Of a stretch of 18,192 nucleotides of DNA, positions 8,244-15,413 are shown in pieces; within the stretch, counting starts at the first letter, position 1, and each line of letters begins with the position of its first letter. The DNA comes from Bacteroidota bacterium (lineage in GTDB: Bacteria > Bacteroidota > Bacteroidia > Cytophagales > Cyclobacteriaceae). A model generated the notes under the pieces. That model worked only from the letters and a program-made list of their open reading frames with translations. It had not been told where the DNA came from and searched no databases. A program made the translations under genes and the position numbers. The DNA lies in the NCBI GenBank assembly GCA_003242315.1, contig QGUY01000050.1, positions 1 through 18,192 of the forward strand, read 5' to 3'.

Positions 8244-9725
8244 ATGTCGCCATGGCTGGTATTCTCTATTATCGCGGTCTATTTCGTCATGCTGATCGTT
8301 GTTTCGGTGGTGACGTCCCGCGGGGCGACTTCCCAAACGTTTTTTACGGGAAACCGTCAATCGCCATGGTATCTCGTTGCCTTCGGAATGATCGGCACGA
8401 GCATTTCCGGGGTAACCTTCATATCCATTCCCGGTGAGGTCGGGACATCGCAGTTTGCCTACTTCCAGGTAGTACTTGGTTACGTCGTCGGGTATACCGT
8501 AATACGCAAGGTGCTCCTGCCCCTCTACTACCGTTTAAACCTCGTCTCGATCTACGAATACCTCGACAGCCGTTTCGGTTTCTGGGCATACAAGTCCGGC
8601 GCTTTCTTCTTCTTACTGTCCCGCGTAATTGGCGCTGCATTCCGGCTGTTCCTGGCAGCCATGGTGCTTCAACTCGCCATATTTGACGCCGTGGGCATCC
8701 CATTCTGGGTAACGGTCATCGTCACCATCTTTCTCATCTGGGTGTACACATTTAAGGGCGGGATAAAGACCATCGTCTGGACCGACACGCTGCAGACAAC
8801 CTTCCTGATATTGGCCCTGATCTTTACGATCTTTTTCATCTCACAGGAACTCGACTTGTCCCTCTTTGGCCTCGGCAAGCTGGTGTCAGAAAGTGAATAC
8901 TCTACGATTTTCGTGTGGGACTGGCAGTCTCCCTACAACTTCTTCAAACAATTCATCAGCGGAGCATTCATCGCTATTGTGATGACGGGCCTGGATCAGG
9001 ACCTGATGCAAAAGAACCTGACATGCCGCAACCTGGAAGAGGCTCAGAAGAACATGTATTGGTTCACGATACTGCTCGTGTTCGTAAACTTACTGTTCCT
9101 TACCCTCGGCGCTCTGCTTTATCTCTATGCTGAGTACAAAGGCATCGAAGTACCCGCACGCACGGATGAGTTGTATCCGATGCTTGCCGTTCAATACTTC
9201 CCAGTAGCGCTAGGAATCGCTTTTATTCTTGGTATTACTGCTGCAGCTTATGCGAGCTCTGACTCCGCCCTGGCTGCGCTCACAACATCTTTCTGTGTTG
9301 ATTTCCTTGGGTTCAAACAAACGGATGAAGAAACAAAGCAGCGCACCCGCACGAGAATCCTGGTACACATGGGATTCAGTCTGCTCATCTGCGCGGTAAT
9401 CATTGTTTTTCAAATCATCAACGACCAGAGTGTGGTTACTTCTGTGTTCAAGGCCGCGGGCTATACCTACGGACCGCTACTCGGTATGTTTGCATTTGGA
9501 ATTTTCTCGAAACGAAAAGTTCGCGACCGGTGGATTCCCTATGTATGTGTGTTGTCGCCGATCCTTTCGTACATACTGAGTGCAAACTCGAAGGAGTTGT
9601 TGTTTGGCTATGAGTTCGGATTTGAGATTTTGCTGGTGAACGGGCTGTTCACTTGCATAGGGTTGTGGCTTCTGTCGTTCGGGAAGGGGACTCTGGAATC
9701 AGATGTTTTGGCGACCAGAAGTTGA
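8244..9725 (+). CDS. Sodium:solute symporter (SSS family)
   Basis: Inner-membrane Na+-coupled transporter of 493 residues with about 13 hydrophobic segments. The start MSPWLVFSIIAVYFVM puts the first helix at residues 4-22. Family features include QTFFTGNRQSPWYLVAFGMIG (31-51), the WTDTLQTTFLI region (about 179-189), GLDQDLMQKNLTCRN (about 249-263) and the eighth-helix signature GITAAAYASSDSALAALTTSF (330-350), whose Ser/Asp cluster forms part of the sodium site. The substrate cannot be decided: sugars, sialic acid, amino acids or inositol are all served by this family, and no catabolic genes lie next to it. It is divergent from clpS and probably monocistronic, with a hairpin after its stop. 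Confidence 0.93.
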   Translation: MSPWLVFSIIAVYFVMLIVVSVVTSRGATSQTFFTGNRQSPWYLVAFGMIGTSISGVTFISIPGEVGTSQFAYFQVVLGYVVGYTVIRKVLLPLYYRLNLVSIYEYLDSRFGFWAYKSGAFFFLLSRVIGAAFRLFLAAMVLQLAIFDAVGIPFWVTVIVTIFLIWVYTFKGGIKTIVWTDTLQTTFLILALIFTIFFISQELDLSLFGLGKLVSESEYSTIFVWDWQSPYNFFKQFISGAFIAIVMTGLDQDLMQKNLTCRNLEEAQKNMYWFTILLVFVNLLFLTLGALLYLYAEYKGIEVPARTDELYPMLAVQYFPVALGIAFILGITAAAYASSDSALAALTTSFCVDFLGFKQTDEETKQRTRTRILVHMGFSLLICAVIIVFQIINDQSVVTSVFKAAGYTYGPLLGMFAFGIFSKRKVRDRWIPYVCVLSPILSYILSANSKELLFGYEFGFEILLVNGLFTCIGLWLLSFGKGTLESDVLATRS

Positions 9726-9744
9726 GAGTTTATAAAAGGGTGAA

Positions 9745-9767
9745 GGCCGTCTCGTGTCAAGACGACC
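9745..9767. terminator. Bidirectional hairpin between convergent genes
   Basis: GGCCGTCT (9745-9752), a 7-base loop, then AGACGACC (9760-9767). On the reverse-strand RNA all eight pairs form (one G-U), and a T-rich CCTTTTATAAAC follows, fitting an intrinsic terminator for the small secreted-protein gene. On the forward strand one mismatch remains and the following bases are A-rich, so it is weaker for the symporter. Confidence 0.5.
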
Positions 9768-9800
9768 TAAACCAGATTAAAACCAACCCCACTATCTTTT

Positions 9801-9816
9801 ACGGGCGCATGCCCGG
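9801..9816. other. Short GC hairpin abutting the stop codon of the small secreted-protein gene
   Basis: CGGGC-GCAT-GCCCG forms a five-pair stem with a four-base loop directly next to the TAA (9817-9819 on the forward strand). The forward-strand RNA continues with a pyrimidine-rich stretch (TTACTTTCTCTC), so it could help end symporter transcripts. It is short and may be incidental. Confidence 0.25.
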
Positions 9817-10140
9817 TTACTTTCTCTCGTACCGATACTCCTTCATTACGCCGTCCTGCGTAACACGGATCGTATAGGTTCCAAAGGCGACGCCGCCAAA
9901 ATCGATGATAATCTTCCGTTTCTGCATCGTCTGAGCTGTTACCAGCTCACCAGAGTCGGAATAAATCTCGACTTTGGCGTCGCTTGTGCCTTTCGCAGTT
10001 CTGAACACAAAAAGATCCTTCTCCTTACCAAAAAAATTCAGCCCCTGGTCTTCGCCCGGATCTGCCATCACCGCGGAACCAGAAAATGACAGCGCCAAGG
10101 CTACAAAAAATGCAACTACAGTCGTGTTAAGGTTTTTCAT
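9817..10140 (-). CDS. Small secreted protein with sorting-tail-like beta domain
   Basis: A 107-residue exported protein. I chose the ATG at 10140, giving a signal peptide MKNLNTTVVAFFVALALSFSG with likely cleavage after AVMA (residue 26); the longer ORF from 10182 would place basic residues ahead of it. The mature part is about 80 residues of beta pattern: DLFVFRTAKG, KVEIYSDSGELV, KIIIDFGGVAFGTYTIRVTQ, ending KEYRYERK. The order and the GTYTIRV-then-basic end resemble the C-terminal secretion tail of type IX substrates, or the DUF3244 fold, but here it is the whole protein rather than a tail. No partner gene is adjacent on the same strand. Function unknown. Confidence 0.75.
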   Translation of the reverse strand: MKNLNTTVVAFFVALALSFSGSAVMADPGEDQGLNFFGKEKDLFVFRTAKGTSDAKVEIYSDSGELVTAQTMQKRKIIIDFGGVAFGTYTIRVTQDGVMKEYRYERK

Positions 10141-10204
10141 TGGTTCTGAACTGTACCGACGTATAAGCGAAGAGCGTGCCAACAGGCCAACCTAAAAAAT
10201 TCGA

Positions 10205-10251
10205 CCGTTTTGGCCGTTTTGCCCTTTCAGGGTTCCCATTCTGGGAGGGCA
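10205..10251. repeat. Tandem 9-base repeat followed by a compound hairpin
   Basis: CCGTTTTGG (10205-10213) is directly followed by CCGTTTTGC (10214-10222). Overlapping its end, TGCCCT (10220-10225) pairs with AGGGCA (10246-10251), and inside it CCCA-TTC-TGGG forms a second stem. The element sits between the end of the alkyltransferase-like gene and the start of the small secreted-protein gene. The forward strand continues ATTTTCTC, but no forward gene lies upstream, so a role as terminator is doubtful; it may be a leader structure or operator. Confidence 0.35.
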
Positions 10252-10270
10252 TTTTCTCAGAATTGCACCG

Positions 10271-10609
10271 CTAAGGCAATTCCGTCGCCGGATCCCAAAA
10301 AATATCGGCGAAATTGACGATTCTATCGCCAGAAATCAAATGGCCCTCTTTCTCAAGTAGAGACTGCATGGTATTTGGGCCTGAAAAGTGGCTTTTTCCG
10401 GTCAAAATTCCCTTGCTGTTTACAACGCGGTGCGCCGGCACGCCTTTCGGGCAATTATGCATGGCCCAGCCCACCATTCGGGCCGTAACGCCCTTTCCAA
10501 GGTATTTTGCAATGGCCCCGTAGCTCGTCACACGCCCCTTTGGGATCAATTTCGCCACTTCATGGACATCGTGGGCGAAATTATGGGCTCTCTTTTCGCT
10601 GGATGGCAT
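10271..10609 (-). CDS. Alkyltransferase-like protein (ATL), MGMT fold without the acceptor cysteine
   Basis: A 112-residue DNA-binding protein with the C-terminal MGMT domain only. It has VAKLIPKGRVTSYGAIAKYLG (18-38), the arginine-finger segment ARMVGWAMHNC (43-53) and the active-site region VPAHRVVNSKG (57-67). Where methyltransferases have PCHR, this has PAHR (A59), so it cannot accept an alkyl group. Known ATLs bind O6-alkylguanine and route it to nucleotide excision repair; that role is inferred here. The start MPSSEKRAHN at 10609 is preferred to the first in-frame codon at 10651, which would overlap the promoter region of the divergent gene. A true cysteine-containing homologue is encoded at 16664-17530. 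Confidence 0.88.
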   Translation of the reverse strand: MPSSEKRAHNFAHDVHEVAKLIPKGRVTSYGAIAKYLGKGVTARMVGWAMHNCPKGVPAHRVVNSKGILTGKSHFSGPNTMQSLLEKEGHLISGDRIVNFADIFWDPATELP

Positions 10610-10630
10610 CCCCCTGACGTTTGGTTTGAT

Positions 10631-10638
10631 TAAATTTG
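10631..10638 (+). promoter_or_regulatory. Candidate -7 promoter box of the Ig-repeat secreted-protein gene
   Basis: TAAATTTG matches TAnnTTTG and is followed by CAA, as at 3590-3600. It would start transcription near 10643, about 50 bases before the proposed GTG start at 10692. TTTG copies exist upstream but not at 19-base spacing. The box also lies in the start region of the divergent alkyltransferase-like gene. Confidence 0.35.
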
Positions 10639-10691
10639 CAACCAAATCCAAAAGGCCAAATTCAACAAGCGTAATTGATAGATTGATTGCA

Positions 10692-12233
10692 GTGAAGCAT
10701 CGCCTGGTTTGTCTTGCCCTGGTTTTGGTGTGTCCGACCGTGTTTAGCCAGCAGCTTCCTGAGCTGGTATTGCCAGATTCGATTGGCTGGAATATACTGA
10801 ACGAAAACGATGTCGCGCAGTTTCAGCTAAGACTCTCGGACTACGATGGCCCGGCGTTCTTTACCATTGAAGGCGCAGACGGGCTGAACATGGAGCTGGA
10901 TACGCTGGGGAACTTCTGGTGGCAACCATCATACGACCTGGTCGACAGAGTATCCCTCACCCGTGATATCGGTGTCATTTTCCAGGCGCGCCTGCCATCC
11001 GGAGCCCGTGTGCGTAAGCCGGTCACCTTTACTGTAAAGCATGTAAATCGACCTCCTGTGGTTGAAGACCTCCCCGTCTTCTATGTCCGGCAGTCGTCGC
11101 TGAACACATACCAGATCCCTTCGGAGTATATGTATGACCCGGACGGCGACCCGATCGTGGTGAGGACTGTCCCGGGCGCTCTGCCTGAAGGAGCGGTACT
11201 GTCATCACAGGGACAATTCACCTGGACGCCGTCACGACATCAGTTCTATGAGCTTCGCGCTAACCCGCTCATTGTCGAGTTTTTCGTCCAGGATCAACCT
11301 GACAAACTGGAAACGCGTGGCCTGTTGCGCATTCAGCAAACGCAGCAGGATCTCCCTCCGGATATCCTGATCGTTCCCGGCGACTCGCTGTTCTCCATTA
11401 AAGAAGACGAAACGATAAATCTCAAACTGTATCTGTCAGACCCTAACGGCGACGACAACGTCAAGAGCGCCGGATTCATCGCTAACGACACGCGTCTCAA
11501 GCCAACGACGATGAAGGAGAACACGCCGCTTCAATATGAATTCACCTGGACTCCGGGTTACGATTTTGTTGAAGAGGTACAGAAAAAGCTCTTAACTGAA
11601 ATCACCTTCTACGCGCTGGATAAGTCGAACAACCGCTCACAGAAGAGGGTGTACATTGAAGTGCACGACACAGAAAATGTTGAACTGAAGGACGCGCACC
11701 AATATCAGAAGTACCGCGGCATCCTCGTGAACGCGCATGTCCTGCTGAAACAACTCGAACAAAATCATAAGCAGCTTAATGCCGACTACAAGCAGGCACG
11801 AAAGGGTAAAAAGAATCGATCCATTCTAAATGCTGGTCTCGGCGCGACTACCGGTATCGCACCTGTAACGATGGAAACGGAAGACGCAAAGATCGTATCG
11901 GGTATTGGCGGTACTACAGTCCTCACCCTCGGCACGCTGGAAGCGACTGAAGTCGTCGGTAAGTCAAAGGATGCGATCATGGATAAGATCAAGCTGAACA
12001 TCGATCTTACAAATCGTATCCAGTCGGCCGGCGACGAGTTTGCCAGAAAATATTCGCTGAAGTCGGCCCGCCGTCAACCTGAATTTGAAAAAGACATTGA
12101 AAAGCTTAGGGCTGCGCTCACCGACCAGAAGCTCGTATTGCTAGAACTCGATGCCTATTCACGGGAGAATGATCCGTCGAAGGTGAGTGACCGGGATATT
12201 AAGAGAACGTTCCTCGACTTTGCCGAATACTAA
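10692..12233 (+). CDS. Secreted protein with three Ig/cadherin-like repeats and a helical, glycine-rich C-terminus
   Basis: A 513-residue exported protein of unknown function. I place the start at the GTG at 10692 because it gives a signal peptide, MKHRLVCLALVLVCPTVFSQ; the longer ORF has a polar lead. Residues 22-325 hold three beta repeats, each with an Asp/Gly-rich turn and a W-x-P motif: DTLGNFWWQPSYD (70-82), DPDGDPIVV...GQFTWTPSRHQF (149-185) and DPNGDDNVK...EFTWTPGYDF (250-292). Residues 334-375 look like a charged coiled coil, 378-425 are small and hydrophobic (AGLGATTG, SGIGGTTVLTLG), and 427-513 are helical again. No type IX sorting tail is seen. It is convergent with the YdeI-like gene and probably stands alone. 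Confidence 0.82.
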   Translation: MKHRLVCLALVLVCPTVFSQQLPELVLPDSIGWNILNENDVAQFQLRLSDYDGPAFFTIEGADGLNMELDTLGNFWWQPSYDLVDRVSLTRDIGVIFQARLPSGARVRKPVTFTVKHVNRPPVVEDLPVFYVRQSSLNTYQIPSEYMYDPDGDPIVVRTVPGALPEGAVLSSQGQFTWTPSRHQFYELRANPLIVEFFVQDQPDKLETRGLLRIQQTQQDLPPDILIVPGDSLFSIKEDETINLKLYLSDPNGDDNVKSAGFIANDTRLKPTTMKENTPLQYEFTWTPGYDFVEEVQKKLLTEITFYALDKSNNRSQKRVYIEVHDTENVELKDAHQYQKYRGILVNAHVLLKQLEQNHKQLNADYKQARKGKKNRSILNAGLGATTGIAPVTMETEDAKIVSGIGGTTVLTLGTLEATEVVGKSKDAIMDKIKLNIDLTNRIQSAGDEFARKYSLKSARRQPEFEKDIEKLRAALTDQKLVLLELDAYSRENDPSKVSDRDIKRTFLDFAEY

Positions 12234-12235
12234 TC

Positions 12236-12262
12236 AGATGCAGATGCTCTGCCCCTGCATCT
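12236..12262. terminator. Perfect 8-base inverted repeat between convergent genes
   Basis: AGATGCAG (12236-12243), an 11-base loop, then CTGCATCT (12255-12262). It fills most of the 33 bases between the two stop codons. No T-tract follows on either strand, so it may slow or protect transcript ends rather than act as a classical intrinsic terminator. Confidence 0.4.
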
Positions 12263-12266
12263 AAAA

Positions 12267-12770
12267 TCATCGTCCCTTATTTGCCCTGATCATCTCCGCG
12301 TAGCCCATGCGTCGCGACAAGGCCTCAACGGCCATAACCAATCGCTTCGTTTTTGTAGCAGGCGTCTTCGCACTGTCGATCCACTTGCTAAAGTACCGCT
12401 GATGCGCTCCCGGTAATGTCTTAAAGAAATCATACGCGATCGGGTCAGCGCGGAGGCATGCAATGAGATCCTTGTTGAGCTGATATCCTTTTTCATCAAT
12501 TTCCAGGCTTACTCGAACCGTTGCGCCTGCCGACTTGCCTGTAGCCTTCCGCATGGCAGCATTGAATGGCATGATAAAATTGCCATCACCCATAGGCAAT
12601 AGCGCTACACCAGAAATCTCGTGCTTGTCAATGGTACCCTTAACCCTAAAAGAAACGCGACATCCCGGCTTAAGCCGTTGGGCCTGCTTGCTGCTTATCT
12701 CCAGGTAACTCCAGCCCGTCTTTTCTCCCTTGCGGTCAAATTTTTGTATAGTGGTCGTAAAATTGATCAT
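12267..12770 (-). CDS. DUF1905 plus YdeI/OmdA-family protein
   Basis: A 167-residue cytoplasmic protein. The ATG at 12770 (MINFTTTIQKFDRKGEKTGW) fits the family start; an earlier in-frame codon at 12806 would add twelve residues not usual there. Residues 3-90 are a DUF1905 beta-barrel-like domain (GWSYLEISSKQAQRL, RVSFRVKGTIDKHEISGVALLPMG). Residues 95-165 are the YdeI/OmdA helical part (DLIACLRADPIAYDFFKTLP, YFSKWIDSAKTPATKTKRL). The family has been linked to bacteriocin protection or peptide resistance in enterics, but this is weakly supported in Bacteroidota. It follows the desaturase on the same strand with an 84-base gap. Confidence 0.85.
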   Translation of the reverse strand: MINFTTTIQKFDRKGEKTGWSYLEISSKQAQRLKPGCRVSFRVKGTIDKHEISGVALLPMGDGNFIMPFNAAMRKATGKSAGATVRVSLEIDEKGYQLNKDLIACLRADPIAYDFFKTLPGAHQRYFSKWIDSAKTPATKTKRLVMAVEALSRRMGYAEMIRANKGR

Positions 12771-12854
12771 CCCCAAAAATAGCGTAGCGGATGTCAACAC
12801 TGCCACAGTGAGCGTGGCGGAATTTAAGCATCTAAACGGGTGTAATCGCCGGAC

Positions 12855-13928
12855 TCATTGCATTCCAAGCCGGCGCAGGTGCATCACATGTGAAACCAAT
12901 GCCTGTAACATACTGGAATGCTCATGATAGATCACGCCATACCGCTGGCAGGTCTCCTTCACAAACTTGTTGATTTGCGGATAGTGAATATGACTTATTC
13001 GTGGTAGGAGGTGGTGCTCCACCTGGAAATTCAGTCCTCCCAAAAGCCAAAAGAGAATCCTGTTTCCTGTTGCAAAATTCGCCGTGGTATTAACCTGGTG
13101 GACAGCCCATTCCTGGTTGATGTTTCCCGCGTCGTCTCCGACAGGAAAGGCCGTGCCCTCTACAACATGAGCGAGCTGAAAGACGACGCTCGTTGTGATC
13201 CCACAAACGACAGCAGCGATGACAAAGCCTATCAAAGCGTCAGCCCAACCCCACATAACTGCCGGTATGACAATGTACGCCATTACATAACCGACCTTGG
13301 TGATCCAGAAAATGAGGTGGCCGCTGAATTTCATTTGTGCGTTGGGGGTCATATGCGGCACGAACTGTTTAGAGAAGTATCGCTGGAAGTCCCGGTAAAA
13401 AACCCAGGCGATGTAGGAGAGTCCGTAAAGAAATATCCAATACCAATGTTGAAATCGGTGAAACCAGTACCGGGGTTGGTGCTCGTGGAGCCGCATGAGG
13501 GATCCGACGTCGATGTCCGCATCGTGACCTTCAATGTTTGTGTACGTATGATGGTTCACGTTGTGTTTAATCTTCCATATGTGTGCATTGCCTCCAAGCA
13601 CATTCAGTGTGTATGCGGCGATCGTGTTCAGCCACGCGTGCTTCGAAAAACTCTGGTGGCCCCCCTCGTGCATGACGTTAAACCCGATCACGGCGAGGTT
13701 AAACCCAAATATGACGCAGAGCAGGGCTGCCCACAGCCCCGGCAAGGGCAGGAATACCACCACCACATATATCGCAAGCGCTGAGGCCACCTGTATGGCC
13801 CCCTTCGTGTATAACTTCCGGTTGCCTGTGACTTCAAGTCCCGTTTCGGCAAAGTAGCGATCTTTTTTTTCCTTGATCTCCTTGAAAAACCTGGAGTATT
13901 TGTGGGGTTTGAAAGTAACTGGTGCCAT
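12855..13928 (-). CDS. Membrane fatty-acid desaturase (DesA/linoleoyl-CoA desaturase-like)
   Basis: Integral-membrane di-iron desaturase of 357 residues that introduces double bonds into acyl chains and so raises membrane fluidity. The three histidine clusters are intact: HEGGH (87-91), HNVNHH (122-127) and QVEHH (302-306). The glutamine in the third box is typical of front-end desaturases, but no cytochrome b5 domain is fused. Hydrophobic pairs lie around 46-84 and 163-176 to 245. I prefer the ATG at 13928 to the GTG at 13985, because the longer start runs through a strong hairpin (13970-13991) and adds a proline-rich lead. It lies directly downstream of a cold-shock gene, which supports cold-induced membrane adaptation. 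Confidence 0.93.
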   Translation of the reverse strand: MAPVTFKPHKYSRFFKEIKEKKDRYFAETGLEVTGNRKLYTKGAIQVASALAIYVVVVFLPLPGLWAALLCVIFGFNLAVIGFNVMHEGGHQSFSKHAWLNTIAAYTLNVLGGNAHIWKIKHNVNHHTYTNIEGHDADIDVGSLMRLHEHQPRYWFHRFQHWYWIFLYGLSYIAWVFYRDFQRYFSKQFVPHMTPNAQMKFSGHLIFWITKVGYVMAYIVIPAVMWGWADALIGFVIAAVVCGITTSVVFQLAHVVEGTAFPVGDDAGNINQEWAVHQVNTTANFATGNRILFWLLGGLNFQVEHHLLPRISHIHYPQINKFVKETCQRYGVIYHEHSSMLQALVSHVMHLRRLGMQ

Positions 13929-13953
13929 GGCGGCGCTAAACTGGTGAACGATT

Positions 13954-14003
13954 ACCGGCGGCGGAGTGATAACGGGTGTATTCACCCGTTACCAATTGCC
14001 GGT
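13954..14003. promoter_or_regulatory. Nested hairpin between csp and the desaturase gene
   Basis: An inner perfect 9-pair stem, TAACGGGTG (13970-13978) with CACCCGTTA (13983-13991), encloses the loop TATT. An outer 6-pair stem, ACCGGC (13954-13959) with GCCGGT (13998-14003), surrounds it. In reverse-strand RNA it begins 7 bases after the csp stop and ends about 25 bases before the desaturase ATG. No T-tract follows, so partial termination, mRNA processing or a leader structure controlling the desaturase are all possible. Confidence 0.6.
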
Positions 14004-14010
14004 GGACTAT

Positions 14011-14208
14011 TTATTCGGTGATTACTTCGACTTTGACTGCGTTCAGTCCCTTGCGACCGCGCTCAACTTCGAACTTCACTCTGTCGTTTTCACGGATTTC
14101 ATCAATAAGGCCACTTTCGTGAACAAAGATGTCTTCGTTCGAATCCGATGGTTTAATAAAACCAAATCCCTTGGTGTTGTTAAAGAATTTTACTGTTCCT
14201 TCTTTCAT
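14011..14208 (-). CDS. Cold-shock domain protein (CspA family)
   Basis: A 65-residue single-stranded nucleic-acid-binding protein, one cold-shock domain, acting as an RNA chaperone in the cytoplasm. Both RNA-binding motifs are present: KGFGFIKP (RNP1-like, about 13-20) and DIFVHESGL (RNP2-like, about 26-34). The C-terminus (KFEVERGRKGLNAVKVEVITE) is standard, as is the length. The ATG at 14208 is preceded by an A/T-rich leader. It lies 303 bases from the divergent flotillin gene, room for the long leader usual for cold-shock genes. Whether this paralogue is cold-induced cannot be read from sequence; the desaturase downstream makes it likely. Confidence 0.96.
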   Translation of the reverse strand: MKEGTVKFFNNTKGFGFIKPSDSNEDIFVHESGLIDEIRENDRVKFEVERGRKGLNAVKVEVITE

Positions 14209-14511
14209 TTTATTCGATATTAAATTTGATTGTACGATTCACGTGCATACGTCCGGGGACGACAGCACTTCACCCGACTTTCAACATGGGTAATCGGGAC
14301 ACCTGATTCAGCAAGAACTATCGGAAATGGAAGGAACTTCTAAATAGAGGATTACTTCACTAACAGAATGATTTCTGCTAAAACGACTGCAAGATACGTC
14401 ACTTGGAGCCAGGAACCTAATGAGTACTCAAATTACGGATGAAGGATCCTCTTTCGCAGGATATATCCGAGAAACTCTTATTGGGTGAAAAAGTAATGCT
14501 ACCTTACGGTA
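14209..14511. other. Intergenic region between divergent csp and floA genes
   Basis: No convincing gene lies here. It should hold both divergent promoters and the csp leader. Visible small elements are CGTCC-GG-GGACG (14250-14261), a CCCGA/TCGGG pair (from about 14273) and the palindrome GGATATATCC (14459-14468). I find no exact TAnnTTTG box; TATCTTG near 14392-14398 on the reverse strand is a one-base-short variant. A short reading frame starts at 14496 but overlaps the floA start out of frame and encodes only seven residues. Confidence 0.5.
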
Positions 14512-15411
14512 ATGACTGAATTCTCATTTTTGATATGGATTGGCATTGCCATAGCCAGCATTCTGATTTTCTTTTATTTCGTTCCCGTCAACTTGTGGAT
14601 TGTGGCTGTCTTTTCTGGGGTAAACGTTGGATTGGTGACGCTCATCTTCATGCGCCTTCGCAAGGTGCCGCCGGGACTAATTGTACAGTCGATGATACTC
14701 GCTACGAAGGCAGGCATCAAAGGGATCACTATAAATCAGCTGGAAACCCACTTTCTTGCCCGCGGAAACCTTAAGTCGGTGATAAAAGCACTCGTTGTAG
14801 CTGACAAGGCCAATCTGGACCTGAATTACAAGCAGGCCACGGCGATTGATCTGGCAGGAAGGGATGTCCTGAGGGCAGTACAGCTGTCCGTTTCACCCTA
14901 TGTCATCATCGTGCCGCCGGTTACCGGCGTTTCGGTCGAGGGTATTGAACTGATTACAGAGGCGCGGGTCACCGTTAGAGCGAACATTCGACAGCTCGTT
15001 GGCGGCGCAGGAGAAGAGACCGTCACGGCGCGTGTGGGACAGGGCATCATTTCAACAATCGGTAAAGCACCCAGCTACCTGCACGTACTGGAAAGTCCGG
15101 AAAGCATTTCCAGGGAAGTTCTTGAAAACGGGTTGGACGCGGGTACCGCATACAAGATCTTATCAATCGATATTGCAGATATCAGCGTTGGGCGAAACAT
15201 TGGCGCCACATTACAGATTGACCAGGCTAACGCAGATCTGAGCGTGGCCAAAGCCCGGGCAGAAGAAAGGAGAGCAATGGCCGTTGCCAGGGTGCAAGAG
15301 ATGAAAGCGCTGGCCCAGCAGGCACGTGCCAATGTCATACAAGCGCAGGCTCAAATACCAGTGGCCCTTTCTGGCGCATTCCTGCGCGGAACTCTGGTAG
15401 GAAAAAGGTGA
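14512..15411 (+). CDS. floA: Flotillin-like protein FloA, short C-terminus
   Basis: Membrane-associated scaffold of bacterial lipid microdomains, 299 residues. The N-terminal hydrophobic hairpin (about 5-50) ends MRLRKVPPG. The SPFH-like core follows with NQLETHFLARGN, IDLAGRDVLRAVQLSV, TEARVTVRANIRQLVGGAGEETVTARVGQGIISTIG (split by short loops in the fold), GLDAGTAYKILSIDIADISVG and ATLQIDQANADLSVAKA. A coiled-coil region AEERRAMAVARVQEMKALAQQ then reaches IPVALSGAFLRGTLVGKR and stops. Compared with Bacillus FloA from memory (about 331 residues) the GNxGVMDY and NIxADTEMR tail is absent. Two bases separate its stop from the convergent hypothetical gene. Function should be retained in the core; the effect of the missing tail is unknown. 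Confidence 0.93.
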   Translation: MTEFSFLIWIGIAIASILIFFYFVPVNLWIVAVFSGVNVGLVTLIFMRLRKVPPGLIVQSMILATKAGIKGITINQLETHFLARGNLKSVIKALVVADKANLDLNYKQATAIDLAGRDVLRAVQLSVSPYVIIVPPVTGVSVEGIELITEARVTVRANIRQLVGGAGEETVTARVGQGIISTIGKAPSYLHVLESPESISREVLENGLDAGTAYKILSIDIADISVGRNIGATLQIDQANADLSVAKARAEERRAMAVARVQEMKALAQQARANVIQAQAQIPVALSGAFLRGTLVGKR

Positions 15412-15413
15412 CT

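Noticed and set aside
12774..12781. TATTTTTG on the reverse strand as promoter of the YdeI-like gene
   Set aside because: It matches TAnnTTTG, but ends only three bases from the ATG and lacks a -33 element; the position does not suit a normal transcript unless it is leaderless.
13011..13784. 257-codon forward reading frame
   Set aside because: It is antisense to the desaturase, whose three histidine boxes are intact on the reverse strand.
12835..13982. AACGGGTGTAAT at 12835 and AACGGGTGTATT at 13971 as possible direct repeats flanking the desaturase (insertion scar)
   Set aside because: Only 11 of 12 bases match, the second copy is one arm of a hairpin, and the desaturase shows no sign of being mobile.
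13929..13985. GTG at 13985 as start of the desaturase
   Set aside because: It would translate through the strong nested hairpin and add a proline-rich lead; the ATG at 13928 matches the expected family N-terminus.
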